Position numbers and translations under genes: made by a program. A stretch of DNA of 41,571 nucleotides, taken from an uncultured Pirellulaceae bacterium (GTDB taxonomy: Bacteria > Planctomycetota > Planctomycetia > Pirellulales > Pirellulaceae). The notes under the pieces were generated by a model that worked only from the letters and a program-made list of their open reading frames with translations, had not been told where the DNA came from and searched no databases. Positions 25,678 through 33,039 of the stretch are shown piece after piece. The stretch lies in NCBI GenBank assembly GCA_938091115.1, contig CALKNI010000146.1:1-41571 (forward strand). The letters are read 5' to 3'. The stretch's first letter is position 1. Each line of letters begins with the position of its first letter.

Positions 25678-27444
25678 TTAAAGTACGCCTTTGGTACTTG
25701 GAACTTCACCCGAGGTCTGGGTAAGCGCTTCGCGAAGGGCTTTGGCACACGATTTAAACGCGGCTTCGGCACGATGATGATCGTTGTTACCCCGCAAGAC
25801 GTCGACATGGAGTGAGCATTTAAGCGTCATCGCGAGCGATTGAAAAAAGTGGGTGATATTTTCGCAGGCCCACATTCCAATCATTTCACGTTCCAGATTC
25901 AGATGAATTTCAGGCCACGGTCGACCACTTAGGTCAATGACCGTTCGGGCCAGTGATTCATCGAGAGGAGCGTAACAATAACCAAATCGTTTGATTCCCG
26001 ATCGCTTCCCAAGCGCGTTGTCAATTGCCGATCCCAGTGCCAGGGCGCAATCCTCGGCGGTGTGATGATCGTCGACGTGGCGATCACCATCACATTTTAA
26101 TTGAAGATCGAAGCCCGCGTGAAAAGCAAGAGCGGTCAACATGTGGTCGAGAAATCCGATACCCGTTTCAATTTCGATTAATCCAGAACCATCGAGGTTA
26201 ATTGCCAAATCGATCGATGTTTCTTTTGTTTGTCGAGTGGACGTCCAAACCCGGGCGGTTTCATTGGAAGCGTCGTGTGCTGGCGTGTCCTCGATGGCCT
26301 GGGTGTGTGCCACCCCGAGAGAGACTTTTTGCGATTCGAAATCAACATGGCACAACCGGCAAAGAGACTGTGCCAGTTGGAGATAATCTGCGGGACTCGT
26401 TGGACATGTAATGCGCAGTTGATTTTTTAACAACACGTTGTCTGTAAAGATGCGAACCCCAACACCATCATCGGCGAGGCCTTTCCAGATTTGGTCAGCA
26501 TTGTCGAATTCGACAAGAATGAAATTTCCTTGAGTCTCAAGCGAGGTGCCTCCGCATTGTGTGACCAAATCTATTAGTAATTCACGAAACTTCTTTATCT
26601 GGCTGACGTTGTGCTCCATCGAGTGCTGAAATTCCATCAATGAAAGACGGGCCAGTTCAAGCGATACGGCGCTGACTGGAAACGGCCCCGATGAGTTCCG
26701 CATCGTGTTGGCAAATTCAAGGCTGGGGGCGAGTAAATAGCCAACCCGCAGTCCGGCCAAGCCCCAGGCTTTTGAAAATGTCCGGATGATTATAAGGTTA
26801 TCATCTGCAGTGAGTTCAGCGATCGGATTTTGGTCTGCAAATTCAATGTACGCGTGGTCAATTAAGAGTTTTGCTCCTACTTTTTTGGCCGCTTGATTAA
26901 CCTCATGGATTACGTCCACGGAGATAACGCCTCCCGTTGGATTGTTGGGTGAGGTTAGTACGACCAGTGCTGTTTGCTGGTCAATTTGATCCACGAATTG
27001 TCTGACGGGAAAATCCCCGGCAAGCCATGGAACATGGGTCATCGAACCGCCATGGTTGCGACAATAGATATCGACCATTTCAAAAGATGGCGAGTGGGTT
27101 ACGATGGTTTTAGCTGGTCCCTGAATTGCGTGCCGGATGACTCGGTCGATTCCATCGTCACCCCCCGCTGTGACCACAATCCGATCCGCCGGGATATTAC
27201 AATACTGACCAAGTTGATTCTGAAGTTCCTGATGATCAGGGTAGTTTGAAATGAGGGCATGATCGAGGTGCGCAAGCTTGTCTCCTAGGTTCTTAATCGC
27301 GCAGGTCGATTCATTTCGACTAAGTTGGAGCGTGATTTTGTTTTGGAATTCAGGCGTTTGGTAGCCATCATTGTCGGATTGATTCATAACAGCGTATGGG
27401 AAAAACGTAGTAATGGGCTCAGTCGGTAAAAGAGATGACCGCAT
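25678..27444 (-). CDS. hisCB: HisC-HisB fusion: histidinol-phosphate aminotransferase and imidazoleglycerol-phosphate dehydratase
   Basis: This 588-residue protein joins two histidine enzymes. Residues about 35-370 form a PLP aminotransferase of the HisC type: SPNNPTGG (Asn168), LLIDHAYIEF, and the PLP lysine Lys225 in RTFSKAWGLAGLRVGY. Residues about 395-588 form the dehydratase HisB: the RQTKETSIDLAINLDGSG start, TGIGFLDHMLTALAFHA, and two metal-binding His clusters, DDHHTAED and NDHHRAEAAFK. A polar linker (about 370-395) joins them. The HAD phosphatase seen in enterobacterial HisB is absent. HisB catalyses the step just before HisC, so the fusion may help channel imidazoleacetol phosphate. 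The frame starts at ATG 27444, 21 bases after hisG; ATG 27387 is an alternative. Confidence 0.95.
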   Translation of the reverse strand: MRSSLLPTEPITTFFPYAVMNQSDNDGYQTPEFQNKITLQLSRNESTCAIKNLGDKLAHLDHALISNYPDHQELQNQLGQYCNIPADRIVVTAGGDDGIDRVIRHAIQGPAKTIVTHSPSFEMVDIYCRNHGGSMTHVPWLAGDFPVRQFVDQIDQQTALVVLTSPNNPTGGVISVDVIHEVNQAAKKVGAKLLIDHAYIEFADQNPIAELTADDNLIIIRTFSKAWGLAGLRVGYLLAPSLEFANTMRNSSGPFPVSAVSLELARLSLMEFQHSMEHNVSQIKKFRELLIDLVTQCGGTSLETQGNFILVEFDNADQIWKGLADDGVGVRIFTDNVLLKNQLRITCPTSPADYLQLAQSLCRLCHVDFESQKVSLGVAHTQAIEDTPAHDASNETARVWTSTRQTKETSIDLAINLDGSGLIEIETGIGFLDHMLTALAFHAGFDLQLKCDGDRHVDDHHTAEDCALALGSAIDNALGKRSGIKRFGYCYAPLDESLARTVIDLSGRPWPEIHLNLEREMIGMWACENITHFFQSLAMTLKCSLHVDVLRGNNDHHRAEAAFKSCAKALREALTQTSGEVPSTKGVL

Positions 27445-27465
27445 CTCAGTCCGGAGGCGAAGTCG

Positions 27466-28341
27466 TTAAGCGATTAATTGCTCCGCTGCAGTGGTCACGA
27501 TATCGCAGGCACCCGCAGATTTTAGTTTGGGGATAATTTCGGCGAGTTGTCTTCTTGAGATGGCGGCGCGAACCGCAACCCAATCTGAGTTGCTCAATGG
27601 CGATACCGTTGGTGTTCTCATCGATGGGAGGCAGTTAATCACAGATTCGAGATTCTCCTGAGCGACATTCAAGTCCATCATGACTCGTTTTCTTGCCTCA
27701 AGAACAGCTTTAATGACCATTGCAAAGTCTTCAATTCGATTTCGAATTTGAGAGTTGTCCATTGCGATTTTCGAGGCATACAGCCTTGTGGAAGACGTCA
27801 TGATTTCATCAATAATATGCAATCCATTAGCTCGTAATGTTGAGCCAGTGGCAGTGTTATCGATAATGCAGTCAGCATCTTCCGGTGGGAAAACTTCAGT
27901 GGCACCAAAAGTCTGAAGAATGCTTGCTTCAATTCCCTGGCTTGCAACCCAGCGTTGGGCAATTTCTGGATATTCAGAAGCGATAGTAATTTTTTTCTGT
28001 GGCAATTTTCCATCGACGAGTAGCTGGTGCGGCGCGGCCACGATAAGTCTTACCGGATTGAGGCCTGTGTCAAGGAGTTCGTGAAGTTCAGTCCCGGTTT
28101 CCTGAATCCAATCTTCGCCGGCAAAACCAAGATCCCTTGCACCTGCGGCAAGCATGCTGATTACATTTCTTGGTTTGAGTATTTTTGCGTTGAAAAACGG
28201 GAGGGAGATATTGGGCCGATAACCACGCTCGGATTGCCGGATCGAAATCCCAGCTCCCTTTAAAAGATCGACGACCTGGTCAAACATTCGGCCCTTGGGA
28301 AGTGCCAAACGGACAATCGAGGGATCAAGATTGGACGACAT
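27466..28341 (-). CDS. hisG: ATP phosphoribosyltransferase HisG (long form)
   Basis: HisG condenses ATP and PRPP in the first, committed step of histidine synthesis. The catalytic part shows RLALPKGRMFDQVVDLLKGAG, the GAGARDLGFAGEDW-like region, and the PRPP loop DNTATGSTLRANGL. The 291-residue length and the C-terminal domain (about 215-291, with SDWVAVRAAISRRQLAEIIPKLK) identify the long form, whose ACT-like domain binds histidine for feedback inhibition. The start at ATG 28341 has AAAGG about six bases upstream, one of the better ribosome sites here. It is the first structural gene after the leader and attenuator. Confidence 0.97.
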   Translation of the reverse strand: MSSNLDPSIVRLALPKGRMFDQVVDLLKGAGISIRQSERGYRPNISLPFFNAKILKPRNVISMLAAGARDLGFAGEDWIQETGTELHELLDTGLNPVRLIVAAPHQLLVDGKLPQKKITIASEYPEIAQRWVASQGIEASILQTFGATEVFPPEDADCIIDNTATGSTLRANGLHIIDEIMTSSTRLYASKIAMDNSQIRNRIEDFAMVIKAVLEARKRVMMDLNVAQENLESVINCLPSMRTPTVSPLSNSDWVAVRAAISRRQLAEIIPKLKSAGACDIVTTAAEQLIA

Positions 28342-28385
28342 AGTAACCTTTTGAATTCTATTAAGTTTAGGAGTTTTTGAAGGAT

Positions 28386-28415
28386 AAAAAAAAACGCTGA
28401 CCTTGTGGCCAGCGT
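28386..28415 (-). terminator. his attenuator terminator (segments 3:4)
   Basis: On the minus strand ACGCTGGCC (28407-28415) pairs with GGTCAGCGT (28394-28402), nine pairs including one G-T, around the loop ACAA, and is followed by nine T (28386-28394). It lies 44 bases before hisG. The upper part of the 5' arm plus the loop holds CCACAA, the segment that can be captured by the upstream antiterminator. Confidence 0.9.
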
Positions 28416-28500
28416 TCTGTGTTTTGCAAATGCATTGTCAGACTAGTCCACAAACGTCATCGAAGAGGATGGTGTAAATGGAACTGCGTGTTGTGGAGTC
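28394..28500 (-). promoter_or_regulatory. Histidine attenuator with alternative hairpins
   Basis: Four ordered segments can form exclusive pairs. Segment 1 (28487-28500, inside the leader peptide, GACTCCACAACACG) pairs with segment 2 (28441-28456, CGTTTGTGGACTAGTC) in three plus seven plus three pairs, enclosing the late His codons. Segment 2 can instead pair with segment 3: TTGTGG with CCACAA (28403-28408) and TCTG with CAGA, which breaks the terminator. Segment 3 with 4 makes the terminator. CCACAA occurs in both segment 1 and segment 3, as the classical mechanism requires. Segment 2 begins right after the leader stop codon. Pairing is seen by eye; energies were not computed. Confidence 0.85.
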
Positions 28501-28510
28501 TTTCGGGCAT
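28457..28510 (-). CDS. hisL: his operon leader peptide
   Basis: This 17-codon open frame reads MPERLHNTQFHLHHPLR and stops at TGA. Four residues are histidine (codons 6, 11, 13 and 14). It lies directly between a good promoter and the attenuator hairpins, upstream of hisG on the same strand. The role follows from the known mechanism: with little charged tRNA-His the ribosome stalls on the His codons, segment 2 is free to pair with segment 3, and the operon is transcribed. With ample histidine the ribosome reaches the stop and covers segment 2, so the terminator forms. The peptide itself probably has no other function. No Shine-Dalgarno site is visible; the promoter position suggests an almost leaderless start. 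Confidence 0.85.
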   Translation of the reverse strand: MPERLHNTQFHLHHPLR

Positions 28511-28516
28511 TCCGTT

Positions 28517-28544
28517 ATCATACGCCTGCCGCGGGCAATGTCAA
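28517..28544 (-). promoter_or_regulatory. sigma70-type promoter of the his operon
   Basis: On the minus strand a perfect -35 TTGACA (28539-28544) and a -10 TATGAT (28517-28522) are separated by 16 bases. The expected start of transcription is at about 28508-28512, at or within a few bases of the hisL ATG. It is the strongest promoter match in the window. Confidence 0.8.
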
Positions 28545-28587
28545 CGCTGATTGCCGGGCTTAATGGTTAATTTCGTCGGTGGACGAA

Positions 28588-29679
28588 TTACAGCAACCCG
28601 AGGTTAAACCTCAATTCACCAACGCTTTGATAACGCTCACGTCGCCGAGTCGTAGTTGATTTTTGGACGATCTTTTTGAGGTTTTCTTCTTCTTGAAGGT
28701 CTGTGGTGAGACGCATGAGTAATTTAAGGATCTTGCCAAGGGAATAAACATCAGCGCGTTCATCGATTAAGGCGACGTTTTGCGTTTTGCTTTCAGGTGA
28801 AACAAAAGGGTTCTTTTGCTGGAGAGGTTCGATCAGGTCAAAGTGGTAGCGGGAGTCGAGAGTGAATCCAAAGTCAGACACAATTGCTTGATAGTCGCTG
28901 GTGTTTTCGGACAAGTTCTCGGTATCGGTTTGTTTAATTAGGTGAATGTTGTTGGGTGAAAGATGTCGATGGACAACCTGAATTGAATGAGCGTAGAAAA
29001 CAGCATCAACAACTTGCTTAATGATCGAGAGCGCTGTTTCATAACTAAATTTGCAATGGTTTCGAGAAAGTGTCGTTAACGTGGGGTGTTGGAGGAGGGG
29101 TTTTGTGAGAAATAATTTTTTGTCATCCCATCTGCCGTAATCTAAGACCGGTTGGATGTTGGGATGGTTCAGCTGTTTTGCTTTTTTGCAGTCAAGAAAA
29201 AACTGTTGTGTATGCCGGTCGGTCGTTAACTTAGATTCGTGCGGGATTTTGATTGCTAAGAGATCAGGCGTCTCATCTGCGTCCTCTGTCGTGGGTCCCA
29301 ATGCTCCATAAACGCAGCTAAAGTTACCTTCTCCAATAGCGGCAATGACTTGGTAACGATTTTCCCCAAATTGAGTAGGATCGAGTCTCTCGCTGCGAAG
29401 TGTGTTTTGAATAGTGGAAAGGACGTCGTCGATGGTGCCTTGAATTGAATCGAAATTTTGATCTTCGGAAACCAATAGAGTTTCTTCATTCAGCCCTAGC
29501 GACGTGGCGGATTCGCGAAGACCTTCTTCGATTGGGCCAGGTTCCATCGCGTCCAGACAGTCGATGCAGGATTCGCAGGAAGCCAGATGTTCCGCGATTC
29601 TGTCGACATCGTCGGATGCGTCGATGCGTCCGTCATTAAATTTTCGAAGAAGTTCTTCGGACGGGCAGGTTTCGATCAA
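28588..29679 (-). CDS. Zinc-finger serine/threonine kinase homologue with HRH in place of HRD
   Basis: This 363-residue protein starts with a small zinc-binding module like those of anti-sigma factors (His31, Cys35, Cys38 in the H-x3-C-x2-C pattern). An acidic linker is followed by a Hanks-type kinase domain (about 109-363). The Gly loop IGEGNFSCVYG, the ATP lysine Lys144 in AIK, Asn244 and DFG (269-271) are present. The catalytic loop reads VVHRHLSPNN: His239 stands where the catalytic base Asp is expected, so phosphotransfer may be lost or altered. There is no transmembrane helix or sensor tail. It begins at a TTG (29679). It follows the ECF sigma gene by 69 bases, a pairing common in planctomycetes, and may control that sigma factor. 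Confidence 0.85.
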   Translation of the reverse strand: MIETCPSEELLRKFNDGRIDASDDVDRIAEHLASCESCIDCLDAMEPGPIEEGLRESATSLGLNEETLLVSEDQNFDSIQGTIDDVLSTIQNTLRSERLDPTQFGENRYQVIAAIGEGNFSCVYGALGPTTEDADETPDLLAIKIPHESKLTTDRHTQQFFLDCKKAKQLNHPNIQPVLDYGRWDDKKLFLTKPLLQHPTLTTLSRNHCKFSYETALSIIKQVVDAVFYAHSIQVVHRHLSPNNIHLIKQTDTENLSENTSDYQAIVSDFGFTLDSRYHFDLIEPLQQKNPFVSPESKTQNVALIDERADVYSLGKILKLLMRLTTDLQEEENLKKIVQKSTTTRRRERYQSVGELRFNLGLL

Positions 29680-29748
29680 GGTATTTTTTCTATTGATAAA
29701 GTTAAACGATGGCTTAGCAAGGGGTAAGTCTTGTTGGTAATTTTTTCA

Positions 29749-30375
29749 CTAAACCAAATCCTGAAAAACACTTCTGATTTTAGCCAGGATGCGGGATTTG
29801 TTTTGGTAGACAATGTTGGGAGTTAGTTCTAATTCTTCCGCCACCTCCCGCGCAGGGCGATGGTCAATAACGACTCTTTTGAATGCGATACTTTGAGATT
29901 CGGAGTAGTTTGCTTCCACCCACTTCATGATCCGATGGAAAATTAATTTACGAGTGTCGTCCGAATCTTCTTCCGGAGCATCCAAGAGACTGCGTTCCGA
30001 TGGTGCATTATATGGAATCTGGTTTAATTGCAAATTCCAAAGAGTTCCCCCAATGGTTTTAGGGTTTCCTTTCCCTATCTTCTGAGTCCAGATGTAATTG
30101 CGCGTGATGACTCTAAGCCACCCTCGGAAGGAACCACCATTTTCACGGTATTGAAATGATTCAATGTTCTTGACAAGCTTGGTGAAGACTTCTTGGCAGA
30201 CATTGTCAATTTCAAACGGACAAGCGACGCCGTATCCCCGAGCCCACCGCTTAATTAAAGGAGCGTACAGTGAAAATACTAATTCCCAAGCGACGGGCTC
30301 ATTTGCCTGGGCTTGCTGAATCAGACTGAATTGGGTCGCAATGTCGCTCGAAGAGTGGTCTTTTGGTTCGGTCAT
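29749..30375 (-). CDS. ECF-type RNA polymerase sigma factor
   Basis: This 208-residue sigma70-family protein of the extracytoplasmic-function type has region 2 visible as AWELVFSLYAPLIKRWARGYG, then DNVCQEVFTKLVKNIESFQ and FRGWLRVITRNYIW. Region 4 follows at SQSIAFKRVVIDHRPAREVAEELELTPNIVYQNKSRILAKIR, a helix-turn-helix for the -35 element. I chose ATG 30375, which gives a normal ECF length. The frame runs back to a TTG at 30480, but those 35 residues are not family-like. The next gene encodes a zinc-finger kinase homologue, its probable regulator. Its targets cannot be read from the window. Confidence 0.9.
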   Translation of the reverse strand: MTEPKDHSSSDIATQFSLIQQAQANEPVAWELVFSLYAPLIKRWARGYGVACPFEIDNVCQEVFTKLVKNIESFQYRENGGSFRGWLRVITRNYIWTQKIGKGNPKTIGGTLWNLQLNQIPYNAPSERSLLDAPEEDSDDTRKLIFHRIMKWVEANYSESQSIAFKRVVIDHRPAREVAEELELTPNIVYQNKSRILAKIRSVFQDLV

Positions 30376-30576
30376 CAAATTTTGTTGGACGGAGTCATCA
30401 AAAGATGAGGCGGGTGGCAGTTTGACAAGTCGGCGGGTGCAGCTGGGGAATGCAAATTTAAATTGTTCTTTAGACTTCAACTGATTCTACCACAATCAGT
30501 TCTGGTTTTTTGTCGGGATGATTTTTATTTGCGAAAATATTGACGAAAGGAATCAAGAGGCTGCGCGTACCTTGCC

Positions 30577-30593
30577 TTTTAACCCGGTTAAAA
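30577..30593. repeat. Near-perfect palindrome at the SUFU gene stop codon
   Basis: TTTTAACC and GGTTAAAA flank a single C. The element overlaps the stop codon of the SUFU-domain gene and lies upstream of the sigma gene. It could be an operator or a chance AT-rich palindrome. It does not look like an intrinsic terminator, since the loop would be one base. Confidence 0.35.
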
Positions 30594-31757
30594 AACGTCA
30601 GTCGCGGTAAGCTCGCCAGTTTGGAGACCTTGTTGTTGGGATTCGGTAATCGGCACCATCCACAAAATATTGACCGGGTCGTTGCGGAATGTCTGGATTG
30701 TCTCACTCGTTTGCTGGTTGGGAAAGTATTGAGTTTGGTGAACTAACAAGGCGCTGTTGCATCCGAGAACAACACCGGAAAACGCGCAGGTGTGGCCAGG
30801 GCCAAGCCAGGTAAATTGACTCCAAGGGTAGTTTGCCAGCCCACTTAGACGTGCCGTAGCCAGCTCAATTAATTTTTTGTTGGTTTCGGAATCATTATCC
30901 TGATGGTGGGTTAGCTTGATTGCCAACTCAATTCGGCGATAGAGTCCAGGAGTTTCTGAAAATAACTCAACGGCAGGTTGAGGGCAGACGGACATGCCGA
31001 CGGTCGCAATGATGGTTTCGGTTGAGTTTGAGTATCGAACGATTCCGCAAGGCGGGAAATAAGTTTCACCGATTGAAAAATATTCACGTTTGGTATTTTC
31101 AGGTTCGGTCAAAAAGTGACGATCGAAATGGTTCAATAGTAATGGTTGGAATTCAGCAAAAGGTGTGTTGCTTGATTCGTTTGAATCATTGGAGTGACGA
31201 TCGTTGGTTGGTTGCTGCTTCCAAGTCCGCCAAAATTCGTCTGCCTTGTCGATTCGCTGGCGGAGTTTTGGATTGTCGGGCATGGGCCAGCAAAGTGGAC
31301 TTTCGACGGCGCATTCGTGAGCGTATCCATGAAATCCTTCGAGTCCGCTCCATGGAGGTATGACTGCAAGGATCACTGGTTCTTGATCAGGTAGTGATTC
31401 TATGAGTGCTGCGCCATTGCCTTCTTCGAACCAAACAATCCGAAGATTTTCGCTGAGAGGGAGCGTTTGCCCGCCGCGATGAGTGCAAAGATTTCGCGGA
31501 AGCATTGGAGAAATGCCTTGTCGCATTTGCGTTTCGTTGACAACAAGGGGCCCCAGGATGAGATTCCGAACCCAGCATGCGCGGGTACCAAAGGCGGGCC
31601 TTTGAGCTGATTCTGTCGCAACCGGTTGATTCAAATAAAAATAAACTGCTTGATTATCGTGCTGGACGATTGCATCGAGAGTCCCGTACGGCGATGACTG
31701 AAACAGCAGGACGACCGGGTCTTCGAGTCGATTATCTTCGGGGTTGGGTGAATTCAT
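30588..31757 (-). CDS. SUFU (suppressor of fused)-domain protein
   Basis: This 389-residue soluble protein has a C-terminal half (about 210-389) like the bacterial SUFU domain: LLNHFDRHF near its start, a beta-rich middle, then QFTWLGPGHTCAF, a hydrophobic strand, and DPVNILWMVPITESQQQGLQTG. In bacteria this domain is found in toxin-immunity and uncharacterised proteins; no biochemical role is firm. The N-terminal half (about 15-175) begins VVLLFQSSPYGTLDAIV and contains VRNLILGPLVV and GFHGYAHECAVESPLCWPM; I do not recognise it. No signal peptide is seen. It is on the same strand as the sigma factor gene, 212 bases before its likely start, so co-transcription is possible. No neighbouring toxin gene is visible. 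Confidence 0.65.
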   Translation of the reverse strand: MNSPNPEDNRLEDPVVLLFQSSPYGTLDAIVQHDNQAVYFYLNQPVATESAQRPAFGTRACWVRNLILGPLVVNETQMRQGISPMLPRNLCTHRGGQTLPLSENLRIVWFEEGNGAALIESLPDQEPVILAVIPPWSGLEGFHGYAHECAVESPLCWPMPDNPKLRQRIDKADEFWRTWKQQPTNDRHSNDSNESSNTPFAEFQPLLLNHFDRHFLTEPENTKREYFSIGETYFPPCGIVRYSNSTETIIATVGMSVCPQPAVELFSETPGLYRRIELAIKLTHHQDNDSETNKKLIELATARLSGLANYPWSQFTWLGPGHTCAFSGVVLGCNSALLVHQTQYFPNQQTSETIQTFRNDPVNILWMVPITESQQQGLQTGELTATDVF

Positions 31758-31981
31758 TAAATTGTCCGCACAACGATCTTGCGCTAATTTAGTAGTGAAA
31801 GTGATTAGTTTTTACCGAATGGCTCTAACTTGTGCTCGAATCGAAACCTGAAACGGGAATCAGAGGTACAATTTACACTTGGCCCCGGTTATCGCACAGG
31901 CTTAAGTCGATTTATAATCGGCGGTGGGCCAATCGCGGCAAAATAATTCGATGTAAATTTTTCACCTTTGATGGTAGGCGA

Positions 31982-32983
31982 ATGATAAAGGACTCAACAG
32001 TCAACGAGCTATCTCCGAAAATTCCGGCGATTAATGCCGCCGGACTCAGCAAAATATATTCTGAGGGACTGGTCTTTAAAAAGCGGTTTCAAGCACTTAA
32101 TGACGTGTCGTTCAAGGTGAATCAGGGAGAAATCTTTGGATTATTGGGCCCCAACGGCGCTGGAAAGACAACTTTCATTAAGATTCTCTTGGGCATCATT
32201 CGCAAGAGTGCCGGTTCCGCTGAATTGTTGGGCTTGAATGCCGGCTCCAGATCGGCTCGACGGCTGGTCGGATATTTACCCGAGCATCTTCGGATTCCAC
32301 CCCATCTGACGGGTTTTTCAGCGTTGGAGTGTTATGGAAACTTAAGCAACGTTCCGACTTCTGAGATTCGTAAGAAGCAGGAGCGGGTCATTGAAATGGT
32401 CGGTTTGACTGGTCGCGCGACAGATCGATGTCGGAAATATTCCAAGGGAATGCTGCAAAAGCTGGGGTTAGCTCAAGCATTACTTCACAATCCAAAACTC
32501 TTGATTCTCGATGAACCGACTGACGGACTTGATCCGCGAGCGCGAGCCGACGTTCGAAATATAATTCGTAATCTAAAAAACGAGGGCGTGACCATTTTTC
32601 TGAACAGTCATATTCTTCAGGAAGTCGAAATGGTTTGTGATCGCGTTGCGATCTTGAATCAAGGTTCTCTGAAATATTGTGGGCCGGTTTCCGAAATTGG
32701 TGGGTTCGTTCAGAAGCTTTCAGGAGCTGAAGGGAATCTCATTACACTCGAAATGGATATCTCGGGTGATCCAACTGCGATTCATCAAGCGATGGAAGGG
32801 GAAGAGTATTCCATTCTTTCGAAATCCGAATCAGGCGGTTTCTCTGTTAAAGTAACGCTCAAAGATCAAAATACCCTAGATACATTGATCGATCGACTTC
32901 GAGCTAACGGAGTTAGTTTGTTGAGAATGAAAAGGCAAGAATCGTCGCTGGAAGATGCGTTTTTGAAAATTGTCTCGGATTAA
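31982..32983 (+). CDS. ABC transporter ATP-binding protein (ABC-2 type exporter)
   Basis: This cytoplasmic ATPase of about 333 residues has Walker A LLGPNGAGKTTFIK, the Q-loop region VGYLPEHLRIPPHLTG, the signature KYSKGMLQKLGLAQALL (YSKGM in place of LSGGQ, common in this CcmA/NatA-like group), Walker B LLILDEPTDGLDP and the switch histidine in NSHILQEVEMV. The last 100 residues form the small domain typical of drug/natrium-type exporters. ATG 31982 fits the family start; the frame opens at a GTG (31832) but those 50 residues look unrelated. The permease gene follows after 56 bases. The substrate is unknown. Confidence 0.92.
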   Translation: MIKDSTVNELSPKIPAINAAGLSKIYSEGLVFKKRFQALNDVSFKVNQGEIFGLLGPNGAGKTTFIKILLGIIRKSAGSAELLGLNAGSRSARRLVGYLPEHLRIPPHLTGFSALECYGNLSNVPTSEIRKKQERVIEMVGLTGRATDRCRKYSKGMLQKLGLAQALLHNPKLLILDEPTDGLDPRARADVRNIIRNLKNEGVTIFLNSHILQEVEMVCDRVAILNQGSLKYCGPVSEIGGFVQKLSGAEGNLITLEMDISGDPTAIHQAMEGEEYSILSKSESGGFSVKVTLKDQNTLDTLIDRLRANGVSLLRMKRQESSLEDAFLKIVSD

Positions 32984-33039
32984 ACATCCGCGATTCTAAT
33001 GACGCTTACTTCGATTTATCAAATTATAGAAAGTTCCTA

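Noticed and set aside
28569..28589. Hairpin TTCGTC/GACGAA at the kinase homologue stop codon
   Set aside because: The stem is only six pairs and has no T run, so it is not a convincing terminator.
31762..31790. Promoter-like pair TTGTCC and TAATTT before the ABC transporter genes
   Set aside because: The 17-base spacing is right, but both hexamers are weak and the region is AT-rich, so I do not call it.
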